Source: Flavisolibacter tropicus
Lineage (GTDB): Bacteria; Bacteroidota; Bacteroidia; Chitinophagales; Chitinophagaceae
DNA: 64,000 nucleotides
NCBI RefSeq assembly: GCF_001644645.1
Contig: NZ_CP011390.1
Coordinates: 3,716,001 to 3,780,000 of the forward strand
Reading direction: 5' to 3'
Shown here: piece after piece, positions 9,277 to 18,424 of the stretch
How positions within the stretch are numbered: position 1 is the first letter of the stretch
Layout of the letters: the number at the start of each line of letters is the position of its first letter
The notes under the pieces: model-generated
The model's database searches: none
What the model saw: only the letters and a program-made list of their open reading frames with translations
Told to the model about the DNA's origin: nothing
Translations under genes and position numbers: made by a program

Positions 9277-9343
9277 AAAACTCAAATGAGTGGAATTTGG
9301 AGTGAATAGTGAGAGAAGGATACTAAACTAGGGAAAGAGGAAA

Positions 9344-9377
9344 TGTTCAATGAACAGGAAACGCTGTTCATTGAACA
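9344..9377. repeat. perfect hairpin past the TraB/TIKI-like gene
   Basis: The arms TGTTCAATGAACAG and CTGTTCATTGAACA are separated by six bases. It lies about 40 bases past the stop at 9414 on the minus strand. It lacks a clear T-run, so it may be a weak terminator or a repeat-derived hairpin; its arms resemble the TTCAATG phrases. Confidence 0.7.
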
Positions 9378-9413
9378 AATTGGGTTGGATACAATATGCA
9401 TGTATCTACCTTA

Positions 9414-10238
9414 TCATAAAGCAGGTGCTATACAGGCGGCATGGCTGGAGCCACAGATCACAAAAACTCGTTCGCCTTTCGCAGTCAGTTCCTTTATGGC
9501 AGCTACCAATTGCTGGTTGCGAAGATCATTTCCCACCGCCATCATCTCGCCCAAATAACCCGGCAAGCCATATTCATCTGATACTGTGCGCCAGTCTTTT
9601 GCCGGAAAGTATTTTTTCCAAATCCGGTCTACATCCTGCGCAGTTTTGATACTGTCCTGTAAGCCCACACTGGCCGCTCTTTTTAGATATTCTTCAATAA
9701 ATGATTCTGGAGAAGCCGGCTTGCCAAAACGTAACTGGCTAAAATAGGGGTTCAGTATCTGGGCTAACGCTATCTGCTCTTTGCTGAAATGTTTTTCCTG
9801 TTGTTTCGCCAGTGCTTCTTTTGACAAGTCCCAATTGTATAGTGGTATGTCGTCACTTTGCGCCAGCGCTTTTACTTTTCCACCCTCCCCCAGATTTTCT
9901 ACCGGATCCATAAACCCTGGCAACAAAAAACCCAGACGCCCCTCAACCAGTGCTACTGTTGGCTTAAAGGTTTTCCACCGCTGCTCCATCATAGCTATCT
10001 CAGGGTTCTTGGGATCCCGCGTATGTTGGGCACCAAAAACAAGGATGTTATTCTTTTCTATGATCATTGGTCTTGGGTGTTCTCCTGTGTAGTTTTTGAA
10101 AGGGGTGTAGGCATAGGGTTGGTGTTGTTGATGCAATGTGTAATACTTGGGTGACTTCCAGGAAATAAAAAAGATGACACCTAGGACAATTACAATAATG
10201 CCTACAATCCAGGCTGTTAGTTTTAGTAGTTTTTTCAT
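9414..10238 (-). CDS. membrane-anchored TraB/GumN/TIKI-like protein
   Basis: This 274-residue protein has one N-terminal membrane anchor (residues 8-27) and an extracytoplasmic domain. NILVFGAQHTRDPKNPEI near residue 65 and VALVEGRLGF near 95 fit the GxxH ... E pattern of the TraB/GumN/TIKI metalloprotease-like superfamily. VFVICGSSHAACI at the C-terminus fits the second GxxH. The assignment rests on these motifs only. It stands alone between repeat DNA and the pspC operon. Confidence 0.6.
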   Translation of the reverse strand: MKKLLKLTAWIVGIIVIVLGVIFFISWKSPKYYTLHQQHQPYAYTPFKNYTGEHPRPMIIEKNNILVFGAQHTRDPKNPEIAMMEQRWKTFKPTVALVEGRLGFLLPGFMDPVENLGEGGKVKALAQSDDIPLYNWDLSKEALAKQQEKHFSKEQIALAQILNPYFSQLRFGKPASPESFIEEYLKRAASVGLQDSIKTAQDVDRIWKKYFPAKDWRTVSDEYGLPGYLGEMMAVGNDLRNQQLVAAIKELTAKGERVFVICGSSHAACIAPAL

Positions 10239-10271
10239 GTTTTGGTATTTAAGAGTGTATAATAATTGGCA

Positions 10272-10308
10272 TAAAAAGGGCCCTCCAAAGAATTGGGGGG
10301 CCTTTGGT
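10272..10308 (-). terminator. intrinsic terminator of padR-pspC operon
   Basis: AAAGGGCCCTCCAA pairs with TTGGGGGGCCTTT through a short AGAA loop with G-U pairs. It lies about 40 bases past the pspC stop. Confidence 0.7.
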
Positions 10309-10344
10309 ATCCCGCTATTGCGAGATTACTTCAACCGAGTTGAG

Positions 10345-12564
10345 TTATATGATCAGTGAAAACACTGGAGAAAGAAGACTCATGTCTTGTTTAGCGGTAG
10401 ATTGATTACCATTTCTTAAAAAAGTAGTACCATCTTGCTTTTCAACCTGCTCCAAACGCTTCCGGTCTTCTTCCAGCTGGCGCTCTTTTTCTTCAATCAC
10501 CTTGCGCAGGCTATCTTGCTTCTTTGTAGGTTCTCCACTATTCTTTTTGTACTCATAGACACCTCCAGGAGTTGTAGTAGTTGTAGTAGTTGTGGTTGTT
10601 GGTTTATTTGGGTTAACCAGGTCGCCATTCTCATTCATCACATAGTCAATGCCTGGCTCCCAATCATAATAGCTATCATTATCCCAATCCACTTCCCAAC
10701 GGCGATTTCTCCAATCACTTCTTTCGGCTATTCGAATATTGGTGAACTCCAATTTGCTAACGGTTTCATCAAAGCGGATTATTTTTCCAACAGGTACCTG
10801 TACTTCTACAATAACACGCTGACCACGGAACTTTTGTGCTTTTCCTACACCAAACCCGCTACCCAAAACCAAGGCACTATCCAACGTAGAAGCGCTATAG
10901 GTTAATAAAGATGCCCGTTGTGCAGCGTCCTGCCGATTACTGCCACGGCTTTCTTTCCACAAAGTGACATGATAGAAAGGATCAGCGCTTTTGGCTACAC
11001 GGATCTTTACATTAGAAAGACGAATAGAGTCTTCGGTAATATCCCATCCACCGCGATCATTATGGTCATCGTGTAACCATCCAAAAGTGCCACTGTATTC
11101 AATTTTTGGTTCGTCAATACGCACTACCATCCGGTTCATGTTGGTTGGAGGAACTACTACATCTTGGGAAACACGGCTTTCATAACGCCAGTCTCTACCT
11201 ACAGAAGCAATAAAGTAGAATAAACAAACCCAACCTAAGGTCCACAGACCACCAAATGTCCAACCCAGGTAACGGTTTTGTGAACGCACTTTCATTAAAC
11301 GGCGTACGATCCAGGTAATAACCGCAATCAAAGGCACCGCCAAGAAGAAAATCAGGATACCCCACATCGCCAGTTTCTGGTCAAAACCATTCAAGAAAAA
11401 GTTATTGAGAGGCTGTGCAACACCGCCAAATGTAAATACCAGCACCATTACAAATAAGGCAAAGGCAATAACACCAGCTATGAATAAGAAAAATGCTTTA
11501 AACAATACGCCTATGGCATGTCCCAAACCTTGAGCTGCCGGACGAGCCGCTTGTGAAACTTCAGCGGCAAACGTTTTACCACGTGTGTTGGCAAAGGTGC
11601 TGGCTCTTTGGCCTAAGCGCTCAGCAGACTCGCGTACTTCTTCACTCCAGGCCTGTGCTCTTTTACCTAAGTCACCCATTCCCTCTTGAACGTTTTGGCG
11701 AATGCGGTTCACATCTACCCTCTCACCGCGCATCTCCATTTTCTCAAATGGGCTGCGCGCTTCCGGCAATACAATCCATAGTACAATATAGGCCAGTACA
11801 AATGTGCCGGTAAAGGAACCAAAGAAGAAGTCAGGCACGCCAGGACCGCGATGGAAAACATTGAAGATACCATTGATAAAACTGAAAAGAATGTTTAACA
11901 ACAGCGGCGCAGCAAAGATCAGACGGACGATCCAGGTTTCCCGGTTAAAGTAAGCAGCCAGACCTCCACAAACGCCACCCAGTATCTTATCGTCTGGGTT
12001 GCGAAACAGGCGCTTTCCCACGTAACCATCCAGATCCCTGGCTGGTAAAATAATCCAAGCCAGGATATATAAGAATATGCCCAGACCAAAACCACCGAAG
12101 GTGATAATGGCAAATAACAAACGTACAATAGCAGGATCTACGTTCATGTAATTGGCTAAGCCAGAACATACACCACCCAGCATCTTGTCTGAGCTGTCGC
12201 GGTACAAGCGACCTTTGAAGCGGCGAGATTCCGTACCGGCAGCATTACCTGTTCCAGCCTGGCTTCCGGCAGTACCGGTAGTAGTAGCTTCAGCAGCATC
12301 GGCTTCTTCAAAATCTTCTACACGCCCCATGGAAGCAATGATCTCTTCCATGTCGGCCTCAGTTACAGCAGCCGCACCACGACGAACGCGGTCGTTCATT
12401 AATTCGGCTATGCGGCTTTCAATATCATTGATAATCTCGTCTCGCCCTTCTTCATTGGCAAAGTAGCGGCGCAAGCTTTCAATGTAGCGTTGCAAACTTT
12501 CATAGGCAGCGTCCTCTATAGGGATCACTCGACCTGATAAGTTTATATTGATAATCTTTTTCAT
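10345..12564 (-). CDS. double PspC-domain membrane protein
   Basis: This 739-residue protein begins with a helical segment (1-85) and a linker. It has two PspC domains, at about 117-174 and 184-260. Each starts with a K(M/I)LGGVC(S/G)GLA motif and is followed by hydrophobic membrane segments. More membrane segments lie near 370-400 and 410-470. The C-terminal part looks like a soluble beta domain (DUF2154-like). It is followed by a run of ten threonines near residue 660 and a Lys/Glu-rich helix. PspC proteins sense or protect the envelope. It lies 31 bases after a PadR repressor, which probably controls it. Confidence 0.85.
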   Translation of the reverse strand: MKKIININLSGRVIPIEDAAYESLQRYIESLRRYFANEEGRDEIINDIESRIAELMNDRVRRGAAAVTEADMEEIIASMGRVEDFEEADAAEATTTGTAGSQAGTGNAAGTESRRFKGRLYRDSSDKMLGGVCSGLANYMNVDPAIVRLLFAIITFGGFGLGIFLYILAWIILPARDLDGYVGKRLFRNPDDKILGGVCGGLAAYFNRETWIVRLIFAAPLLLNILFSFINGIFNVFHRGPGVPDFFFGSFTGTFVLAYIVLWIVLPEARSPFEKMEMRGERVDVNRIRQNVQEGMGDLGKRAQAWSEEVRESAERLGQRASTFANTRGKTFAAEVSQAARPAAQGLGHAIGVLFKAFFLFIAGVIAFALFVMVLVFTFGGVAQPLNNFFLNGFDQKLAMWGILIFFLAVPLIAVITWIVRRLMKVRSQNRYLGWTFGGLWTLGWVCLFYFIASVGRDWRYESRVSQDVVVPPTNMNRMVVRIDEPKIEYSGTFGWLHDDHNDRGGWDITEDSIRLSNVKIRVAKSADPFYHVTLWKESRGSNRQDAAQRASLLTYSASTLDSALVLGSGFGVGKAQKFRGQRVIVEVQVPVGKIIRFDETVSKLEFTNIRIAERSDWRNRRWEVDWDNDSYYDWEPGIDYVMNENGDLVNPNKPTTTTTTTTTTPGGVYEYKKNSGEPTKKQDSLRKVIEEKERQLEEDRKRLEQVEKQDGTTFLRNGNQSTAKQDMSLLSPVFSLII

Positions 12565-12595
12565 TTTGTATGCGTTTGGTTGAAGTGTATGTGGT

Positions 12596-12934
12596 TTATT
12601 CTTCTAGTTTTTTAGCAGTTAATGCATTCACACCGTTTGCTAGCTCTTGCCAGGTTTGTTCTAACTCGTTGTAGAACGCTTCCCCTTTCTCGGTCAGCGA
12701 AAAATATTTTCGTGGTGGACCGGAAGAGCTTTCTACCCAGCGGTAGGTGAGCATATCGGCGTTTTTCAGACGCGTGAGCAGCGGGTAGAGGGTGCCTTCT
12801 AAAATCGGCAGATTGGCAGCTTTCATTTCCTCCACGATATCACTTGGGTAGGCCTCCCCACGGCGAATAATGGATAAAATGCAAAACTCCAGGATTCCCT
12901 TCCGCATCTGGCTCTGTGTATTTTCTATGTTCAT
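12596..12934 (-). CDS. PadR-family transcriptional repressor
   Basis: This 112-residue winged-helix protein has the PadR signature: MRKGILEFCILSIIRRGEAY, then ILEGTLYPLLTRLKNADMLT and GPPRKYFSLTEKGE. PadR proteins bind dyad operators and often repress the adjacent gene and themselves. The promoter upstream has a well-formed -33/-7 pair and a perfect inverted repeat over the -33 element. That suggests autoregulation and control of the pspC-type gene downstream. Confidence 0.92.
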   Translation of the reverse strand: MNIENTQSQMRKGILEFCILSIIRRGEAYPSDIVEEMKAANLPILEGTLYPLLTRLKNADMLTYRWVESSSGPPRKYFSLTEKGEAFYNELEQTWQELANGVNALTAKKLEE

Positions 12935-12960
12935 GATCTGGAAGTTTTATTTTGTTAGAA

Positions 12961-13001
12961 CAAAGATATGGTGTCATTCAGTACTATACAACACATAGTA
13001 C
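12961..13001 (-). promoter_or_regulatory. padR promoter with dyad operator
   Basis: On the minus strand TTG (12989-12991) is followed by exactly 20 bases and TATCTTTG (12961-12968), the Bacteroidota -33/-7 pattern. A perfect dyad GTACTAT-N7-ATAGTAC at 12981-13001 covers the -33 element and is the probable PadR operator. Confidence 0.8.
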
Positions 13002-13133
13002 CATATTTTTTACAGTAATCGGGGATGCAAGGCAGCACTAAATATATCAAAGCACTGATTATGAGCAAGTAGCAGTGAGTAATGAGTCACCTAAATAATT
13101 TTGAGTGGCCGGCTTACTGGATAAATGGCAATA

Positions 13134-13159
13134 AAAAAGCGCCCAAATGGGCGCTTTCA
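13134..13159 (-). terminator. intrinsic terminator of oxygenase gene
   Basis: AAAGCGCCC and GGGCGCTTT arms flank a four-base loop (AAAT) and are followed by a T-run on the minus strand. Confidence 0.88.
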
Positions 13160-13181
13160 CTATAATCAGTAAATGAAAAAC

Positions 13182-14126
13182 TTACTTTTTTAGACCGATT
13201 TCACGAAGACGCTCGTCAAGGTATTCACCTGCAGTAGCATCTTCATACGCTTTTGGACTGCCTTCTGTAATACAACCTTCTAAGCAAGCCAGGTTCATGC
13301 TGCCTTTAGGGTGCAAGAAGAAAGGAATAGAGTAGCGTGAAGTAGCCCACAACTCTCTTGGCGGGTTTACCACACGGTGGGTAGTAGAACGTAAACGGTT
13401 GTTGGTTAATCGCTGTAACATATCCCCTACGTTCACCACTATTTGCTCCGGCAATGACGTAACGCCTACCCATTCGTTTTGCTTGGTCAGAATCTGTAAA
13501 CCATCGGCAGATGCACCTACTAATAAGGTAATCAGGTTGATATCTTCATGCTGCTCGGCACGGATAGCCGATTTGGGCTCGCTTGTAATGGGTGGATAGT
13601 GAATGGCTCTCAGGATAGAATTACCGTTGTGCACATATTCATCAAAGTAATGTTCATCCAATCCCAGATAAAGAGCAATGGCCTGTAGCAAAGACTTGCC
13701 ACTCTTTTCAAAGTTGCTGTAAGCACTTAACATAGTTGGAGTGAACTCTGGAACTTCATCTACGGTTACGTTGTCTGGGTATTCTTCTTTGATTGGATCG
13801 TTATCTGTAACAGTTTGTCCTAACTGGAAGAACTCTTTCAGATCTGGTGCTTCATAACCTTTAGCATGTTCACGTCCGAAAGAAGTATAGCCTCTTTGTC
13901 CAGCCAGCTCCTTCTTCTCATACTTCAACTTTGTATCTGTAGGAAGAGCAAAGAACGCTTGTACGTATTTATAAAGATCAGCAATCAGGTCGTCAGAGAT
14001 ACCGTGGTTTTTTACTGCTACAAAACCTACTTCCTCGTATGCCTTACCCAGTTCGTTTACAAAGTTTTGTTTACGGGTAGCATCACCACTTAAAAAATCC
14101 GATAGATCTACTACAGGAATGTTCAT
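13182..14126 (-). CDS. 2-oxoglutarate/Fe(II) oxygenase, isopenicillin-N-synthase-like
   Basis: This 314-residue protein begins MNIPVVDLSDFLSG, the typical start of the IPNS/2OG-Fe(II) family, with a DIOX_N domain (GFVAVKNHGI). The jelly-roll core carries the metal triad EQHEDINLITLL (HxD) and STTHRVVNPP (distal His). SRYSIPFFLHP supplies the Arg-x-Ser that binds 2-oxoglutarate. It should hydroxylate or oxidise a small molecule, but the substrate cannot be read from the sequence. The open frame extends to 14216, but the ATG at 14126 gives the family start and follows a candidate -7 element. Confidence 0.9.
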   Translation of the reverse strand: MNIPVVDLSDFLSGDATRKQNFVNELGKAYEEVGFVAVKNHGISDDLIADLYKYVQAFFALPTDTKLKYEKKELAGQRGYTSFGREHAKGYEAPDLKEFFQLGQTVTDNDPIKEEYPDNVTVDEVPEFTPTMLSAYSNFEKSGKSLLQAIALYLGLDEHYFDEYVHNGNSILRAIHYPPITSEPKSAIRAEQHEDINLITLLVGASADGLQILTKQNEWVGVTSLPEQIVVNVGDMLQRLTNNRLRSTTHRVVNPPRELWATSRYSIPFFLHPKGSMNLACLEGCITEGSPKAYEDATAGEYLDERLREIGLKK

Positions 14127-14144
14127 ATGTGCACTTTTTGTGTG

Positions 14145-14152
14145 CAAAAATA
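14145..14152 (-). promoter_or_regulatory. candidate -7 element of oxygenase gene
   Basis: TATTTTTG on the minus strand lies 18 bases before the chosen ATG at 14126 and fits TAnnTTTG. It supports that start over the upstream one at 14216. Confidence 0.45.
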
Positions 14153-14338
14153 GAATGATATTGCTTGTTATGTGAGAAAAAGAGTTAAAAGAGGTTGAAA
14201 GAGTCAAAGGAGTCAATGGTCATTGAGTCATTAGTTAGCTGAAGATGACAGAGGATAGATGGTAGTTGGCAGAAAGACAAGAGGGAAGGAGGTTTATTTT
14301 GGAAGGAGAGTAAACAGATAATCAAAAACATAATAAGG

Positions 14339-14379
14339 TAAAAGCCGGATATACCACATTAGGTATATCCGGCTTTACA
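14339..14379 (-). terminator. intrinsic terminator of exbD gene
   Basis: Perfect 15-base arms AAAGCCGGATATACC and GGTATATCCGGCTTT lie 20 bases past the ExbD stop. A T-run follows on the minus strand. Confidence 0.88.
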
Positions 14380-14398
14380 GTTGGCTTTGGTACCAAGT

Positions 14399-14908
14399 TT
14401 ATTTGATAAAGGATTTCTCATCCTGTGTAGGATCAGTTATAGCATAACGTTTTACACCATTAATCAATACTTCATCTAAGGTGTTGATCACATTGGCATA
14501 GGAGGCTTGGTCCAACGGTTTGATGATCAGCATCAGGGTGTCGCGATCCATGCCTAAGCGTTGCTGTTTTTGCCGGATCACCTGTCCCAAACCTTGCTGC
14601 AAGTCATAACCAGTTGTTTTTACCTTATTGGTTTTTACGGCTTCATCCCACTGGCCTTCATAATAATAAATGCGATTGTCTTTGTCCAGTAATACGGTCA
14701 AGGTCCCAGATTCCCCATATGTAGTTGAAGGACCATCGGCCGGCATATACAGTTTTGTAGCATAGGGCTCAGCCATAGTAGAGGTAAAGATGAAAAAAGT
14801 AATGAGCAGAAAACCCAGATCAACCAAAGGCGTCATATCAATACGTAAGGGCTTTCTTATAGACCGTCTCTTGCTGGACGTGTTGGGTGCGGTAATAATT
14901 TCTGCCAT
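14399..14908 (-). CDS. ExbD/TolR-family biopolymer transport protein
   Basis: This 169-residue protein has a basic N-terminus, one membrane segment (about 30-45) and the family signature RIDMTPLVDLGFLLITFF. The conserved membrane aspartate (D30) carries protons in ExbB/ExbD motors. The rest is a periplasmic domain. ExbD normally works with ExbB and TonB to energise outer-membrane transport. Here it stands alone with its own terminator, so its partners must be encoded elsewhere. Confidence 0.88.
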   Translation of the reverse strand: MAEIITAPNTSSKRRSIRKPLRIDMTPLVDLGFLLITFFIFTSTMAEPYATKLYMPADGPSTTYGESGTLTVLLDKDNRIYYYEGQWDEAVKTNKVKTTGYDLQQGLGQVIRQKQQRLGMDRDTLMLIIKPLDQASYANVINTLDEVLINGVKRYAITDPTQDEKSFIK

Positions 14909-15255
14909 AATCGTTGGTTTATTAATAAGATGAAAAACAGCACGGATTCCATAAAATGGGTATCGGGAATAAGAGTTGCAGGGATGGGGTTGAATGTTGA
15001 GGAATCGTGAGACGTGAAAGAGGACGGCTGCAAGCTACACGCTGCACGCTATAAGCTAAACAGCCGATAGAGAGGGGCCACGGTCAACGGATGACGGTTG
15101 ACAGTAGATTGGTGAATGGTGAGTGGTGAGGGAGGCTGCATCAGATATCAAATGTGAGCGTTGGGTAGGGAACCAAAGATCATAGATCAATGTTGACTTT
15201 GCTCAATTGTTTTGTAGCTTAAGGCTTGTTAATTGCACCTGATAAATGTTTTAGT
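14909..15255. repeat. repeat-rich intergenic region
   Basis: The AAGCTACACGCTGCACGC phrase (15032-15058), a GGTCAACGGATGACGGTTGA phrase (15081) and GGTGAATGGTGAGTGGTGAG (15111) occur in series. No gene is visible. Confidence 0.65.
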
Positions 15256-16050
15256 ATGAATTCCATTGTTGCACTTTCTGATTTTTCTGTTGCTTCGGAT
15301 AATGCCTTGCGTTATGCCGCTACATTGGCGAAAAAAACTGGAGCGGCATTAGTGTTGCTACATGCTTATCAAATACCGGTTACTATGAACGACATGCCGG
15401 TGATGTTGATATCGGCCGATGAATTAAAAACCAATGCTGATAATCGTCTGGCCTTATCTAAAGACAGCTTGTCGTCTGAATTTGCCGGGCTGGCCATTGA
15501 AACAGAAAGCCTGTTGGGCGATGTAGCCTACGAGGTGGAAGAATGGTGTAAACGAAACAATCCGATGGCTGTCGTTCTTGGCACGCATGAAAGCAGCGGC
15601 GCAGAGCGCTTATTCTTTGGCAGCAATGCCATAGACATTTTACGCCATCTAGATTGTCCAGTCTTTACGATACCGCAAACTTATACCCAGTATCATTTTA
15701 CCAATGCGCTACTGGCCACTGATCTCAGTAATAAAGAGGCCTTTCCTTCTAATAAGATCGTTGGGTTATTACAGACGCTAAGCATAAACTTACAGGTAGT
15801 ACATGTAGAGGAAAAAGAGCCAACGCAGCCGTTATCCATCCCTGGTTTAGAGCCGCTACAACCCAGCTATCAATGGATCAAAGAAGAAGATGTCAATAAA
15901 TGTTTGTTGCGTTTAGTGCAGCAACCTGAAACGGACCTACTGATCGTACTACCACATGAACACAACGTGATTGAGCGATTGTTTTTTAAGCTGCATACCG
16001 AAAAGCTGATTCATCATACATCCAAGCCTATTCTAACTATAAAAAATTAA
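15256..16050 (+). CDS. tandem universal stress protein
   Basis: This 264-residue protein has two Usp domains, at about 1-142 and 150-264. Domain one begins MNSIVALSDFSVASDNALRY. It ends with the ATP-binding motif GTHESSGAERLFFGSNAIDI followed by DCPVFTIP. Domain two is degenerate at the corresponding loop (LPHEHNVIERLFFKLHTEKL). Such proteins are made in stress or stationary phase, and no enzymatic role is assured. A TTG at 15226 would extend the frame, but the ATG at 15256 gives the normal domain start. Confidence 0.9.
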   Translation: MNSIVALSDFSVASDNALRYAATLAKKTGAALVLLHAYQIPVTMNDMPVMLISADELKTNADNRLALSKDSLSSEFAGLAIETESLLGDVAYEVEEWCKRNNPMAVVLGTHESSGAERLFFGSNAIDILRHLDCPVFTIPQTYTQYHFTNALLATDLSNKEAFPSNKIVGLLQTLSINLQVVHVEEKEPTQPLSIPGLEPLQPSYQWIKEEDVNKCLLRLVQQPETDLLIVLPHEHNVIERLFFKLHTEKLIHHTSKPILTIKN

Positions 16051-16198
16051 GTTGTACTGTTTAGATCCTAAAGACAGGCATCGTGAGACGTGAAACGTGA
16101 GATGTGCAAGTAAGGCCCTGTCTTCCTTTTGACCGCTTAGTATTGCGAATAGATGTTCCTATTTTTAATGTACAAGCGTATTAGACTGTTTGAGCATA

Positions 16199-16230
16199 AA
16201 AAAAGCACAGCGTAGGCTGTGCTTTTTACT
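16199..16230. terminator. bidirectional intrinsic terminator, usp/asnS
   Basis: AAAAGCACAGC and GCTGTGCTTTTT arms lie between the convergent usp and asnS genes, with A/T runs on both sides. It can serve both strands. Confidence 0.88.
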
Positions 16231-16253
16231 TGTTATTGTATTAGCTATCTAAT

Positions 16254-17690
16254 TTAAAATTCAGCATTCTTTGGTGTGCGAGGGAAAGCTATTACGTCGC
16301 GGATGTTACCCATACCGGTTACAAACTGCACCATACGCTCAAAGCCCAATCCAAAGCCGGCATGTGGCACGGTACCAAAGCGGCGGGTATCTAAATACCA
16401 CCACAATTCTTCGCTAGGCACACCCATGTCTTTCATGCGCTGCTCCAGTTTATCCAGGCGCTCCTCACGCTGAGAGCCACCTACGATCTCGCCAATGCCC
16501 GGCGCCAGGATATCCATAGCGGCTACCGTTTTGCCATCATCATTCTGACGCATGTAGAACGATTTGATATCAGCAGGATAGTTGGTTACAATTACAGGCT
16601 TTTTGAAATGCTTCTCTACCAGATAACGCTCGTGCTCACTTTGCATATCAATACCCCACTTCACATCGTACTGGAACTTCTTCTTTTTGTAATGAGGTGA
16701 TTGTAATAAAATATCGATCGCTTCTGTATAAGTAATACGCTCAAACTTATTGTTTACCACAAATTCCAGCTTCTGGATCAGGTCCATTTCACTACGCTCG
16801 TTTTGTGGCTTTTGCTTTTCTTCATCCAATAGGCGCTGACGCAGAAACTCTAAGTCGTCAGCATTGTTCTCCATTACATATCGGATCAGGTATTGGATAA
16901 ATTCTTCGGCTAGGTTAGCATTGTCTTCCAGGTCATGGAAGGCCATCTCCGGCTCAATCATCCAGAACTCTGCCAAGTGACGGGCTGTATTAGAATTCTC
17001 AGCGCGAAATGTTGGACCAAACGTATAGATCTCACCAAAAGCAGTAGCACCCAACTCGCCTTCCAGCTGACCACTTACTGTCAGGTTGGTAGAGCGGCCA
17101 AAAAAGTCTTCTGCATAATCTATTGAACCGTCTTCTTTGCGTGGAGGGTTATCAAAAGGCAGCGTGGTTACACGAAACATTTCACCAGCCCCTTCCGCAT
17201 CAGAAGCCGTAACGATAGGCGTATGCAGGTATATAAAGCCTTTGTTATTAAAGAACTGGTGTACGGCGAATGCCAGTGCGTGGCGGATGCGGAACACAGA
17301 TCCAAACGTATTTGTACGGAAGCGCAGGTGCGCGATCTCACGCAAAAACTCCAGGCTGTGCTTTTTAGGCTGTAGCGGGTATTTTTCAGCATCGCTGTCG
17401 CCTAAGATCTCTACCTCGTCGGCCTTTACTTCTAAAGTTTGTCCTTTACCCAAAGAAGGGATCACCGTGCCTTTTACTTTCAGAGCGGCGCTGGTGGTAA
17501 TACGCTTAAGCAGGTCATCGTTAAACTTACCCAGCTCTAATACTACCTGTACGTTATTATTAGTAGAACCATCGTTGAGGGCCACAAACTGATTGTTGCG
17601 AAAGGTACGCACCCAACCCATAACAGTCACTTGCTGCTGCTCTGGCTGCCATGTCAGCAGCTCTTTTATTTTAACACGGTTGTTGAACAT
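16254..17690 (-). CDS. asnS: asparaginyl-tRNA synthetase
   Basis: This 478-residue protein matches AsnRS in length and order. The N-terminal OB-fold anticodon-binding domain ([20 protein letters not shown]) is followed by the class IIb catalytic core. Motif 2 is seen in [20 protein letters not shown] and motif 3 in [15 protein letters not shown]. It charges tRNA-Asn with asparagine. It is a single-gene unit ending at the shared terminator, with a candidate -7 element (TATCTTTG, 17710-17717) 19 bases upstream of the ATG. Confidence 0.96.
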   Translation of the reverse strand: MFNNRVKIKELLTWQPEQQQVTVMGWVRTFRNNQFVALNDGSTNNNVQVVLELGKFNDDLLKRITTSAALKVKGTVIPSLGKGQTLEVKADEVEILGDSDAEKYPLQPKKHSLEFLREIAHLRFRTNTFGSVFRIRHALAFAVHQFFNNKGFIYLHTPIVTASDAEGAGEMFRVTTLPFDNPPRKEDGSIDYAEDFFGRSTNLTVSGQLEGELGATAFGEIYTFGPTFRAENSNTARHLAEFWMIEPEMAFHDLEDNANLAEEFIQYLIRYVMENNADDLEFLRQRLLDEEKQKPQNERSEMDLIQKLEFVVNNKFERITYTEAIDILLQSPHYKKKKFQYDVKWGIDMQSEHERYLVEKHFKKPVIVTNYPADIKSFYMRQNDDGKTVAAMDILAPGIGEIVGGSQREERLDKLEQRMKDMGVPSEELWWYLDTRRFGTVPHAGFGLGFERMVQFVTGMGNIRDVIAFPRTPKNAEF

Positions 17691-17709
17691 AAGCTTATTT
17701 GAAAGGCTG

Positions 17710-17717
17710 CAAAGATA
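17710..17717 (-). promoter_or_regulatory. candidate -7 element of asnS
   Basis: TATCTTTG on the minus strand fits TAnnTTTG, 19 bases before the asnS ATG. The -33 side is only T-rich. Confidence 0.5.
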
Positions 17718-18424
17718 TGGCTAAGAGCGGCTAGGAGGAAAAAGAGATAAGGAGGAAGAAATATTGAACAAGGAACAAGGAAGGAAGAGTGAAGAAGTGA
17801 GGGAATGTTCAATGCTCAATTTTCAATGTTCAAGGGGCAATGGAGGGAAAGGAAGACAGGGGTGAGTAATGAGTAATGAATGATGAATGATGAGTGGTGA
17901 ATGGTGAGTGGTGAGTCAGGAGTGAATGTATATAGGAGGATGGTAGGAGGAGTAGTAAATGTGGAAGGCAGGTAGAGGGCTTTTTCTGTGCAGTTGGTAC
18001 GGACTTACCTACAGAAGAGGTACAGAAGAGGTACAGACTAGGTACAGGAGACCCACAGGTTAAGTGCAAGAGAGGAGGAATTGGGAATTAGGGTATTGGG
18101 GATTAGGAGAAAGCCAGTCTCGTGAATGGTCAGTGGTGAGTGGTGAGTAGGGTAACGTACGCCCCCGGCCCCTAAAGGGGAGAGACCATACCCGGACCGC
18201 TTTTAAATGTCAAAGGACAAATTCCAAATTTCACTCATTTGAGTCTCACTTTCCCGGGAGTTAGAGAGGATATACTTTACTAGTACTCCACTTGTATTTC
18301 AGTAAGAGTCCACTAACGGGCCACTATTGACCCAATGAACGATGACATATTAACCATTTACTATTGACTAATGACCATTCCTTATCGTGGACCGTCGTCT
18401 GTCGATCGAGGACCTCTCTCACGG
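17718..18424. repeat. 700-bp repeat-rich intergenic tract
   Basis: No gene is visible. In order it holds the TTGAACAAGGAACAAGGA phrase and its CAATGCTCAATTTTCAATG partner (17763-17832). A stretch of GAATGATGAGTGGTGAATGG units follows (17875-17930). Next are three to four copies of an AGAGGTACAGA unit (18006-18050), the CCCCCGGCCCCTAAAGGGG element (18161-18180), and an ATTGACTAATGACC stretch (18360-18380). Confidence 0.75.

Larger units (their letters stand above)
8931..9413. repeat. repeat-rich intergenic tract with 11-bp tandem repeat and hairpin
   Basis: It contains the AACAAGGAATGATGAA / TTCAATGCTCAACGATCAAT phrase pair (9059-9122). It also contains a four-and-a-half-copy 11-bp tandem repeat (9226-9276, unit TATAACTCCTT with changes) and a perfect hairpin with 14-base arms (9344-9377). 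No gene is visible. Confidence 0.75.

Noticed and set aside
9343-9558. Plus-strand frame beginning in the 9344 hairpin
   Set aside because: It is antisense to the well supported 9414-10238 gene, and its start is repeat-derived.
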